From Bacteroidota bacterium (lineage in GTDB: Bacteria; Bacteroidota; Bacteroidia; Chitinophagales; Saprospiraceae), in contig JAIUPL010000026.1 of assembly GCA_020160935.1 (NCBI GenBank), positions 1 through 64,000 on the forward strand: a DNA stretch of 64,000 nucleotides, read 5' to 3'. A model generated the notes under the pieces. The model did no database searches and had not been told where the DNA came from. It worked only from the letters and a program-made list of their open reading frames with translations. A program made the position numbers and the translations under genes. This document shows, piece by piece, positions 43,594-50,970 of this stretch; positions within the stretch are counted from its first letter, which is position 1, and each line of letters begins with the position of its first letter.

Positions 43594-44010
43594 ATGGCAT
43601 ACAGCGAAAAAGTGCTCGATCATTTCAAAAATCCCCGCAATGTGGGCTCTTTGAACAAGGATGCAAAAAACGTGGGCACCGGCCTGGTCGGCGCACCCGA
43701 ATGCGGCGACGTTATGCGCCTGCAAATCGAAGTAGATGAGGAAAGTGGCGTGATCCGCGACGCCAAATTCAAAACCTTCGGCTGCGGCTCCGCTATCGCA
43801 TCTTCTTCTCTCGCCACCGAATGGCTGAAAGGCAAAAGCCTCGACGAAGCGGCCTCTATCGACAACATGGACATCGTGGAAGAACTGGCCCTGCCGCCCG
43901 TAAAAATCCACTGCTCCGTACTGGCCGAAGACGCCATCAAAGCCGCTATCGAAGACTATCGCCAGAAAAACGGCATTTCGGTAGACTCCAAAGAACACGC
44001 TACGGCCTGA
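43594..44010 (+). CDS. iscU: Iron-sulfur scaffold protein IscU
   Basis: 138 residues from the ATG at 43594 (MAYSEKVLDHFKNPRNVGSL). The three cluster-binding cysteines are present: C37 in PECGD (with D39), C64 in FGCGSA, and C107 in KIHCSVLAED with H106. The LPPVK motif recognised by the Hsp70 chaperone HscA is at 100-104. It builds 2Fe-2S clusters with sulfur from IscS. The upstream in-frame extension only reads through the hairpin and is not used. Confidence 0.96.
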   Translation: MAYSEKVLDHFKNPRNVGSLNKDAKNVGTGLVGAPECGDVMRLQIEVDEESGVIRDAKFKTFGCGSAIASSSLATEWLKGKSLDEAASIDNMDIVEELALPPVKIHCSVLAEDAIKAAIEDYRQKNGISVDSKEHATA

Positions 44011-44071
44011 TTGTCAGGCAATTGAGTGCTCTTTATTGAAATGACTTAAACAGAAAAAACGCACCGTATCT

Positions 44072-44398
44072 ATGATTTTTGTAGCGGACAGTGCAAAAGA
44101 TAAAATTTCGGAAATCCGCCATTCCAGCCACATGGCCGACGACTTTTTCGTGCGGGTCAGCGTGGTGAGCGGCGGCTGCTCCGGTCTTTCCTATAAAATG
44201 GATTTCGACAACGAATCGAAACCCAACGATCAGGTATTTGAGGACAACGGTGTGAAAGTGGTCACCGACCTCAAAAGTTTTCTTTACCTGTTCAATACCA
44301 CCCTCGAATTCTCGGGCGGCCTCAATGGCAAAGGTTTTTCCTTTAATAACCCGAACGCCTCGCGTACCTGCGGGTGCGGGGAAAGTTTTTCGGTGTAG
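44072..44398 (+). CDS. iscA: HesB/IscA-type iron-sulfur carrier
   Basis: 108 residues with the three conserved cysteines of A-type carriers: C36 in GGCSGLSYKMDF, and C100 and C102 in the terminal RTCGCGESFSV. It accepts clusters from IscU and passes them to target enzymes, including 4Fe-4S proteins. It is the last gene of the isc cluster, 61 bases after iscU. hscA, hscB and fdx are not adjacent, as often in Bacteroidota. The stop TAG opens a GGGTTGAG-type repeat. Confidence 0.93.
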   Translation: MIFVADSAKDKISEIRHSSHMADDFFVRVSVVSGGCSGLSYKMDFDNESKPNDQVFEDNGVKVVTDLKSFLYLFNTTLEFSGGLNGKGFSFNNPNASRTCGCGESFSV

Positions 44399-44460
44399 GG
44401 GAGGCGTTGGAAGGGATGAGAGGGGTTGAGTAGTTGAGGGTTGAGGGGTTGAGAAATACC
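44396..44460. repeat. Single-arm TTGAGGGG-type array after iscA (element N)
   Basis: Units such as GGGGTTGAG and GTTGAGGGTTGAGGGGTTGAG follow the iscA stop directly. No complementary arm was found within the next 300 bases, so this is one-armed. It runs into element E. Confidence 0.65.
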
Positions 44461-44469
44461 ACACAACCA

Positions 44470-44800
44470 GGCCGGGCTTTTTTAAAAAAATCGCTTTTAA
44501 CAGGCACTAGGGCCAAGCGTTTTCAAAAATAAAAATCGCTTTTGCCACGCACCATAGCCAAGCGTTTTCAAATAAAAATCGCCATTACCACACACCCAAG
44601 CCAAGCGTTTGTCACCCTGGCGGGGCCCGTCCACTCTACGAACGCGTAACAACAAATTTCCCCTCGTAGAGTGGACGGCCCCCGCCAGGGTGACAAACGC
44701 TTGGCTTGGGTGTGTGGTAAAAGCGATTCTTTTTTCGAAAACGCTTGGCCATGGTGCGTAGCAAGGGCATTTTTTTATTTGCTATCACTTGGCAGCAAAA
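44470..44800. repeat. Composite inverted repeat with inverted GTAGAGT core, AAGCGTTTTCAAA family (element E)
   Basis: The left arm carries three copies of a GCCAAGCGTTT-type unit (near 44512, 44561 and 44599). The right arm carries two complementary units (near 44697 and 44740). The inner stem is GTCACCCTGGCGGGGCC with CCGTCCACTCTACG facing its complement (44610-44694). Unlike elements A-D, the core reads CTACG towards the loop. It lies just downstream of the CHAT/STAND gene. Confidence 0.85.
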
Positions 44801-44817
44801 GCGCTAATGTCAGCCAT

Positions 44818-47800
44818 TTACCCACCGCTCATCTTGATTATTTCTTTCAACCTGTCCTCTCCGATGCGCTCGATGATGATTTGCAGATAAGAAGCAGGGT
44901 ATTGAATATTGGGCGAACCCAATTGTTGTAATATGTTATACGACTGCCAAAATGCAACAGCAGCATTTTCAATATCATTTTTCTGATTCAGATATATAGC
45001 GCCCATATTATTCAAGGTCGCTGCTAGGCCTGAAATATCCCCGATTTGCTGCTGAATGGATAAAGATTGTTCCAAGTACACCAACGCCGTGTCATAATTG
45101 CCTTTGACATAATATATCTGGCTGATGTTACTCAACGTTACTCCCTCACCCTGACGGTCCCCAATTTGCTGCTGAATTGTTAAGGATTGTTCCAAATATC
45201 GCAACGCCGTGTCATAGTCGCCTTTCGCATGGGCTGTTGTCGCCAGGTTATTCAATGTTATTCCCTCTCCCCTTCGGTCCCCGATTTGCTGCTGAATTGT
45301 TAAGGATTGTTCCAAATATCGCAACGCCGTGTCATAGTCGCCTTTTGCATAGTATATCTGGCTGATGTTATTCAACGTTGCTCCCTCGCCCTTATGATCC
45401 CCGATCTGCCGCCGAATGGATAAGGATTCTTCCAAATATTGCAACGCCGTATCATAGTCGCCTTTCACATCGTATATCTGGCTGATGTTATTCAACGTTG
45501 TTCCCTCGCCCTTACGATCTCCGATTTGCTGCTGAATAGTTAAGGATTGTTCCAAATATTGCAACGCCGTGTCATTGTCGCCTTTCGCATGGGCTGTTGT
45601 CGCCAGGTTATTCAATGTTGTTCCCTCTCCCCTTCGGTCCCCGATTTTTTTATTTATTGCAAGGCTTTGCTCATAAAGTTCCAATGCCTTATCGTACTGA
45701 CCAAAGAGTTTGAATATTGCGCCCATATTAAATAGGGCAAAGGCATTGAATTTTTCTTCCACATTTTTCTCCAAAACCACCCTGTTGAGTTCAAATGCCT
45801 GCGGGTAGAGCCCAATGAGCTGGTAGTGATCTTGCAAACGAAAAGACGTACCTGCAAACTCCTGCCATGCTTCGGCTATTTCAAAATAGTCTTTGGCCAA
45901 TATTTGGTCGCCCAAAGTAGGCTGTGCCTCAAAATACGCCCCCGCCTTCAATGCCCATTCCTTCACTTTTTTAACAGGCGTAACATGTTGCCGCATCCAT
46001 TCCCGGGTGAGGCGATGAACTTCAAATCGGCCATCGGTTTCCAGAAAACACAGGGACCAATCCTGCAAGGACTTCAGCACGGGCCGTATTTCTTCCTCCT
46101 TTTCCTCGCGCAGCGCTGCCAAAGCAGCCAGGGGCGTGCGTGTGATAAAAACCGACACCTGTTGGAAAAGGGCTTGTTCGGCCGCGCTCAGGCGTTCGTA
46201 CACCTTTGCCAGCAGCAGGTTTTCAAACACATCTGCCTCGGCTTCGCTCACCTGCTGCCAATGGAAGGTTTTGTCTTTTTTCAGCAAGGCTTCGAGGTAC
46301 TCATAGCCGCGCGGGTGCCCGTCGAGGCGTTTGTACACATCGTCTCTGTCCTGCAGCGGGATCGTCCGCAGGAATTGGGAGTAATTGAGCAGGCGATACT
46401 GCTCTGCATAACCCATTTTGTCGAGGGCCAGGTGCTCCACCACATCGGCTAAATCCTCTATTTTATAACGCGTGGTGAACAGAATATGGCAATTGTCCGG
46501 TGCGTTTTGGCATAAATGCTTCAAAAATGCGCTCAGCCCTTCGCTGCCGATACGGCGTTGGTAAGCGCCGCCCTCGTCCGTCTGCACATCTTCTACATTA
46601 TCAAAAATCAAAATGGTTTTGCGCCCGCGGAGGTAGTTGTCGATCAGGAGTTGGAGTTTTTGCAGTACCTCGGTTTGCGGGTCGTCGATGGCCTGCTGCA
46701 TTTGTTCCGCCAGGTCAGGATGTATTTTGGCAAAACGTTTATTCAGCGTCTGAAGCATGTGCGCTTCATTGATCTGGTTGCCGTTTCTGAAAATAAGGGT
46801 GCTGTGGCTATGGTTGTCGTAGTTATGGGCAAATGCCTCTGCCAGCGTTGTTTTGCCCAGTCCGCCGAGGCCGTGCAAACACACGTGCCGCTTGGCGCGG
46901 AAGGCCTGGCGCATTTGTATCAGGTAGCGTTTACGTCCGATAAACCCTTCGCCGATCAGCCGCGAGGTTTCGGTTTTCAGGAAACTGCTTTGCGGGTAAA
47001 AATCCCCGGGCAAATGATAGGGATGCGTTTTGTCGATTAAAGCCCCCACCGATTGATTTTGATACACCACGGGCGTAAACCATTCGGCGATGTGGAGTAT
47101 CTGAGGCGTATGCTCCCTGCGGAACAGAATGTCCTGATGCAATGCCTCGCGCGCATACGAAAGGGCGCGCGTGAGCGACAAACCTTTGGCCAATTGGGTA
47201 TAAAATTCAGTGGTAAACACCTTGGCGCCTTCGTCGGTGACCGCAAAACGCATGGCCACGATACTCGAGGTACCAAACGCCGCTGCTTGCTCGGTCACGC
47301 CGCCTTCGCTGCCGGCGATGCCTGTTTCGCAAGCGCTCAAAATCAGGAGTTTGACACAGGCGTGGCCGCGCAGGGTTTCGCCCAGGGCCTTGCCTGTTAT
47401 TTTTTCTTCATCACCCACTTCATTTTCAAAATACAAAACGCCTTTGTTTTCCGCCGCATGATAAGCGCCGTGCCCGCTGATGTGCACGATGTCGTGCTGG
47501 CGGGCATGCAGGGCTTTGTCGAGTTCGGCAAGTGAGGCATTTTCCAAAAACTCAATCACGATTTTGGGCTGTTTATCGCCCGTGGCTTCCAATGCTCCGA
47601 TGGAACGAATGAGGCGGGTTTGTTCCTCTTCGATCTGGAGCATTTTGCCCCGTTCGTCCAGGTTTTCGGGCAAAGCGGTGATAAACAGCATTTTCAGTGG
47701 TGCGGCCGCAGCGTGGTCGCCCTGCATTTTAAAGGCTTCGAGCGTTGGGATTTTGGTGCGCACCAGGCCGAAATTGTTTACCGTGAGGCTCTTTTTGGCT

Positions 47801-48360
47801 TCGCCGAGTTTGGGCGGAAACAACAACGGCAAGACCATTTCAAAAGGCAGGTTGACGATATGCGTTTCATCGGAAGAAATGGCCAGCAGCAATTCTTCGA
47901 GGCGTTGTTCTTCGAGCAAGCGAATAAAATCCGTACAGGCCTTGCCGATCTCGCCGGCAAAAAAGGTTTGGAAAATGAGTTGCGACAGGTGGTTTTCCAC
48001 AGCCTGAATGGTGTGGTTGTCGGGCTGGTTTGGCCCTGAATACCGCGTTTGGGCATCAATGCTGCGGCGAAATTTTTGAAATTCGGCTACTGCATCGAAC
48101 AACCCGGGAGCAATTTCGACCTCCATATTTTCGCACCATTTCTCGCCGGAACTTGCCAATGTGCCCTGATTGCTGTGTTTGCTTTTGACCGAAAGGTTGG
48201 CAATATACTGATTGCCTTCTGCCTTGTCTATGCGCAAAAAAAGGATGCTGCCCGCCTGAAAATCGGTCGCAACATTGTACGTAATATCGCCGATGTGGAC
48301 ATTGCCGTTGGCGTGGATGGTGCCCAGTACTACGTTTTTGGAATGATAGATATGCGGCAT
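44818..48360 (-). CDS. CHAT-protease / STAND NTPase / TPR conflict-system protein
   Basis: 1180 residues. N-terminal beta-rich segment (NVVLGTIHANGNVHIGD, 9-25), a motif often seen at the start of such proteins. CHAT caspase-like domain about 220-435, with catalytic His297 (HISGHGAYH) and Cys344 (LSACETG). NB-ARC/STAND NTPase with Walker A GLGGLGKTT (497-505) and Walker B ILIFDN (583-588). Helical segment, then seven 40-residue TPRs (about 874-1150), five of them nearly identical in DNA. The architecture is that of NLR-like sensors: TPR recognition, NTP-driven assembly, protease activation, probably for antiphage defence or programmed death. No substrate gene is adjacent. It is bracketed by elements E and F. 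Confidence 0.9.
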   Translation of the reverse strand: MPHIYHSKNVVLGTIHANGNVHIGDITYNVATDFQAGSILFLRIDKAEGNQYIANLSVKSKHSNQGTLASSGEKWCENMEVEIAPGLFDAVAEFQKFRRSIDAQTRYSGPNQPDNHTIQAVENHLSQLIFQTFFAGEIGKACTDFIRLLEEQRLEELLLAISSDETHIVNLPFEMVLPLLFPPKLGEAKKSLTVNNFGLVRTKIPTLEAFKMQGDHAAAAPLKMLFITALPENLDERGKMLQIEEEQTRLIRSIGALEATGDKQPKIVIEFLENASLAELDKALHARQHDIVHISGHGAYHAAENKGVLYFENEVGDEEKITGKALGETLRGHACVKLLILSACETGIAGSEGGVTEQAAAFGTSSIVAMRFAVTDEGAKVFTTEFYTQLAKGLSLTRALSYAREALHQDILFRREHTPQILHIAEWFTPVVYQNQSVGALIDKTHPYHLPGDFYPQSSFLKTETSRLIGEGFIGRKRYLIQMRQAFRAKRHVCLHGLGGLGKTTLAEAFAHNYDNHSHSTLIFRNGNQINEAHMLQTLNKRFAKIHPDLAEQMQQAIDDPQTEVLQKLQLLIDNYLRGRKTILIFDNVEDVQTDEGGAYQRRIGSEGLSAFLKHLCQNAPDNCHILFTTRYKIEDLADVVEHLALDKMGYAEQYRLLNYSQFLRTIPLQDRDDVYKRLDGHPRGYEYLEALLKKDKTFHWQQVSEAEADVFENLLLAKVYERLSAAEQALFQQVSVFITRTPLAALAALREEKEEEIRPVLKSLQDWSLCFLETDGRFEVHRLTREWMRQHVTPVKKVKEWALKAGAYFEAQPTLGDQILAKDYFEIAEAWQEFAGTSFRLQDHYQLIGLYPQAFELNRVVLEKNVEEKFNAFALFNMGAIFKLFGQYDKALELYEQSLAINKKIGDRRGEGTTLNNLATTAHAKGDNDTALQYLEQSLTIQQQIGDRKGEGTTLNNISQIYDVKGDYDTALQYLEESLSIRRQIGDHKGEGATLNNISQIYYAKGDYDTALRYLEQSLTIQQQIGDRRGEGITLNNLATTAHAKGDYDTALRYLEQSLTIQQQIGDRQGEGVTLSNISQIYYVKGNYDTALVYLEQSLSIQQQIGDISGLAATLNNMGAIYLNQKNDIENAAVAFWQSYNILQQLGSPNIQYPASYLQIIIERIGEDRLKEIIKMSGG
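45022..45621 (-). repeat. 120-base coding minisatellite, five TPR units
   Basis: Five in-frame 120-base units encode 40-residue TPRs of the form LNNISQIYYAKGDYDTALRY then LEQSLTIQQQIGDRRGEG. Two sub-types alternate (LATTAHAKG and ISQIYYAKG). The near-identity in DNA, including silent positions, implies recent duplication or conversion. Unit number probably varies between strains. Confidence 0.9.
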
Positions 48361-48456
48361 TTATTGGTATTTAAAAGATAATATCCAGGTTATTAGTAGT
48401 ACTCTTTGGCGCTTGAAGGCCGTCTATGTAATGTTTTTATGCGACAAATATAATAA

Positions 48457-48569
48457 GGAGTACTCTACGCTTTGTGTCCATTGTGAAACCGTGGTATTCT
48501 TTGTGGTTAAAAATTTTTACCACAAGGGTTACAAAGGTTTCACAAAGGACACAACGCGTAGCGTACTCC
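48457..48569. repeat. Inverted repeat with inverted core, TTTCACAAAGGACAC family (element F)
   Basis: The left arm GGAGTACTCTACGC, GTGTCC, GTGAAACC matches the complement of GGTTTCACAAAGGACAC and GCGTAGCGTACTCC. The inner palindrome is TTGTGGTTAAAAATTTTTACCACAA. It lies about 100 bases upstream of the CHAT/STAND start. The core reads CTACG towards the loop, as in element E. Confidence 0.85.
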
Positions 48570-48681
48570 TCAATGTTAGTTGGTGAGATCGGTTTTGGTC
48601 TGCAATAATCCGTTTTCCTATCCTGTTCCGGTGGGTAAAACTTTTTTTATACCCGGGAACCTACACCTGCACACTCCGCGT

Positions 48682-48689
48682 TAAATTTG
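48682..48689 (+). promoter_or_regulatory. Promoter element TAAATTTG (arfB)
   Basis: Exact TAnnTTTG on the plus strand, 26 bases before the arfB ATG. No clear -33 TTG was found. Confidence 0.4.
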
Positions 48690-48715
48690 CTCAACCACAT
48701 CACTCCTCCCCCACC

Positions 48716-49135
48716 ATGAATACCGACCTCCTCCTCAGCGAACTCGAATACCGCACCTCCCGCTCCGGCGGCAAAGGCGGTCAAAATGTAAACAAGGTGG
48801 AAACCAAGGTAGAACTGCGCTTACACGTAGCCGCGTCTGCCGCGCTGAGCGATGCGGAAAAAGCGCTGGTGTCCGAAAAACTCGCCGCGCACATTTCCGG
48901 CGAAGGCATCCTGTCCGTCACACACCAGACCGAGCGCTCGCAATTGGCCAACAAGCAGAAAGCGGAACAAAAACTCATCAAACTGATCGAAAAGGCGCTC
49001 ATTGTACCCAAAAAGCGCAAAAAAGTAGCCATCCCGGCCGCTGTGGTCGAGCAACGGAAAAAAGAGAAGAAGATTCAGTCGGAGAAAAAAGCGGGGCGGA
49101 GTTGGAACAGGATTATTGGTATTGATAAGGATTAA
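48716..49135 (+). CDS. arfB: Alternative ribosome-rescue peptidyl-tRNA hydrolase ArfB
   Basis: 139 residues with the GGQ catalytic motif (G21-G22-Q23 in RSGGKGGQNVNKVETKVEL) and a strongly basic C-terminal tail (PKKRKKVAIPAAVVEQRKKE) that enters the empty mRNA channel of stalled ribosomes. The length and tail distinguish it from full release factors. It frees peptides from ribosomes on truncated mRNAs. The stop codon is followed only 12 bases later by the stop of the convergent flavoprotein, and the overlap contains the AAGGATT-type repeat remnant. Confidence 0.93.
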   Translation: MNTDLLLSELEYRTSRSGGKGGQNVNKVETKVELRLHVAASAALSDAEKALVSEKLAAHISGEGILSVTHQTERSQLANKQKAEQKLIKLIEKALIVPKKRKKVAIPAAVVEQRKKEKKIQSEKKAGRSWNRIIGIDKD

Positions 49136-49147
49136 AAGGATTCCTGT

Positions 49148-50722
49148 TCAAATACCCCGCACCACCGCCCTCGCCACATTCTGCCCGTCCATCGCCGCCG
49201 AAATAATTCCCCCCGCATAACCCGCGCCTTCTCCACAAGGAAACAGCCCTTTGATTTCCGGATGCATCAACGTTTCTGCATCGCGCGGGATGCGTACAGG
49301 TGCGCTCGTGCGGCTTTCTGTGGCGACTACGGTGGCCTCCTGTGTGTAATACCCGCGCATTTGTTTGCCAAATTGCGAAAGTCCGTCGCGGAGGCGGCGA
49401 TATATGGGTGCGGGCAGCAGATCGAACAGGGGCGCCGGGTAAAAACCCGGGATGTACGAGGTGCCGGGCAGACTTCCCGACATTTTTCCGGAAATAAAAT
49501 CTGTGAGGCGCAGGGCCGGGCCTTTCTGGCTGCCGTCGCCGGCCCGAAACAGGCGTTGTTCCACTTCCCGTTGAAATTCGAGGGCGGCAAAAGGGCCGTG
49601 CTGCTGCCAGTCCGCCAGGTCTTCCGCTTCGATGGACGTGACCACGCCGGAATTGGCAAAAGGAGAATCGCGACGACTCATGCTCATGCCGTTCACCACG
49701 ATTTCGCCGGGCGCCGTAGCGGCAGGTACGATGAGTCCGCCCGGGCACATGCAAAAGGAAAAAACGCCCCGATCGCCCACCTGGCACACCAGGCTATAGG
49801 CAGCGGCCGGTAAATGTTCGTCGCGTTGGGTTTGTTTGTACTGAATGCTGTCGATCAGTTCCTGCGGGTGTTCCACGCGCACACCGAGTGCAAAGGGTTT
49901 GGATTCGATCAGGATATTGTGCCGGTGCAGCAGTCGGTAAATATCGCGGGCCGAGTGGCCGGTGGCCAGTATGACAGCGTCGGCCAGCCATTCGCGGGTG
50001 CTGTTGCTTTGTTGGGTATTTTCGCTGACAACGCCTTTGATTTGCCTGTTTTTCAGGATAAAATCGGTGACATACTGGTCGAAATGCACTTCTCCTCCGT
50101 ATTGCTCGATGGTAGCGCGCATGTTTTGCACCACGCCCGGCAGTTTGTTGGAGCCGATGTGCGGGTGCGCTTCGGTGAGAATATCGGACTTGGAGCCGTG
50201 TTCTACGAGCAGTTTTAATGCCTTGTACACATTGCCACGTTTTACGGACCGTGTGTACAGTTTCCCATCGGAGTAGGTGCCTGCCCCACCCTCGCCGAAG
50301 CAGTAATTGGAGTGGGGATTTACAATACCGAACTGCTGGATAGCACGCAAGTCGCGGCGGCGGCTTTGCGCGTCTTTGCCGCGGTCGAGTACAATGGGTT
50401 GAATGCCTTGCTCGATGAGTTCGAGGGCGGCAAAATACCCGGCCGGGCCGGCGCCCACGATGATGACTTTTCGTTTGCCGTCGACAGGTTTGAAACCGTC
50501 GAGGATAGCCGGTTCAGGTGTAAAAATTTCACCGGGGCCATAGGCTTCCACGCGCAGGCGGTACACGGCCTGGCGGGAGCGGGCGTCGAGCGATGATTTC
50601 AGGATTTCGATATGCGACAACTGATCGGGCCGGAGTCCCGTTTGTCGGGCCACTTTTTCCCGCAACAAGGAAGTATTTTGGCGTTCGTGAGGAAGCAGAA
50701 CGACTTCAACGAGTTGTGGCAT
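49148..50722 (-). CDS. FAD-dependent oxidoreductase of the COG2509 family
   Basis: 524 residues. N-terminal ~80-residue domain (LLPHERQNTSLLREKVARQT), then an FAD-binding Rossmann motif (VIIVGAGPAGYFAALELIEQG), NPHSNYCFGEGGAGTYSDGKLYT, a second dinucleotide-associated ATGHSARDIY, and the C-terminal FAD contact FPCGEGAGYAGGIISAAMDG. These match the widespread COG2509 flavoproteins, whose reaction is not established. It may be cotranscribed with the small membrane protein 32 bases upstream. It ends in TGAACAGG, the same unit seen after the GH16 gene near 62.66 kb. Confidence 0.85.
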   Translation of the reverse strand: MPQLVEVVLLPHERQNTSLLREKVARQTGLRPDQLSHIEILKSSLDARSRQAVYRLRVEAYGPGEIFTPEPAILDGFKPVDGKRKVIIVGAGPAGYFAALELIEQGIQPIVLDRGKDAQSRRRDLRAIQQFGIVNPHSNYCFGEGGAGTYSDGKLYTRSVKRGNVYKALKLLVEHGSKSDILTEAHPHIGSNKLPGVVQNMRATIEQYGGEVHFDQYVTDFILKNRQIKGVVSENTQQSNSTREWLADAVILATGHSARDIYRLLHRHNILIESKPFALGVRVEHPQELIDSIQYKQTQRDEHLPAAAYSLVCQVGDRGVFSFCMCPGGLIVPAATAPGEIVVNGMSMSRRDSPFANSGVVTSIEAEDLADWQQHGPFAALEFQREVEQRLFRAGDGSQKGPALRLTDFISGKMSGSLPGTSYIPGFYPAPLFDLLPAPIYRRLRDGLSQFGKQMRGYYTQEATVVATESRTSAPVRIPRDAETLMHPEIKGLFPCGEGAGYAGGIISAAMDGQNVARAVVRGI

Positions 50723-50754
50723 ATGTGAAATTCAGCGTCGTGGCGCTGTATTGT

Positions 50755-50937
50755 TTATTGGAGATTGACAAAAGCAGCCAGCAAAGCCAGCAAGATAAAT
50801 ACAGGCATATACGAACGCATGACATCACTCAGGTCCGCATTTTCTTTTTTCCAGAAAACTGCCTTACCAGGGTTTACAATAGCGAAAACGGTGGCAACAA
50901 GCGCTATCAGGGTGAGGACATTAAGCAGAAAAACCAT
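50755..50937 (-). CDS. Small two-span membrane protein
   Basis: 60 residues: one span (VFLLNVLTLIALVATVFAIV), a short polar loop (NPGKAVFWKKENADLSDVMR) and a second span (SYMPVFILLALLAAFVNLQ). Codon style matches the neighbours, and a TACTTTCG box lies a few bases before the ATG. It sits between PBP1A and the COG2509 gene on the same strand. Function unknown; likely real given the well-formed hairpin topology. Confidence 0.6.
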   Translation of the reverse strand: MVFLLNVLTLIALVATVFAIVNPGKAVFWKKENADLSDVMRSYMPVFILLALLAAFVNLQ

Positions 50938-50970
50938 ATACGAAAGTAATTTATCCGATGAAGAAATGTG

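Noticed and set aside
45022-45621. Regular 120-base repeats considered as a CRISPR array
   Set aside because: The units are in frame, encode TPRs without variable spacers, and are far longer than CRISPR repeats. No cas genes are near.
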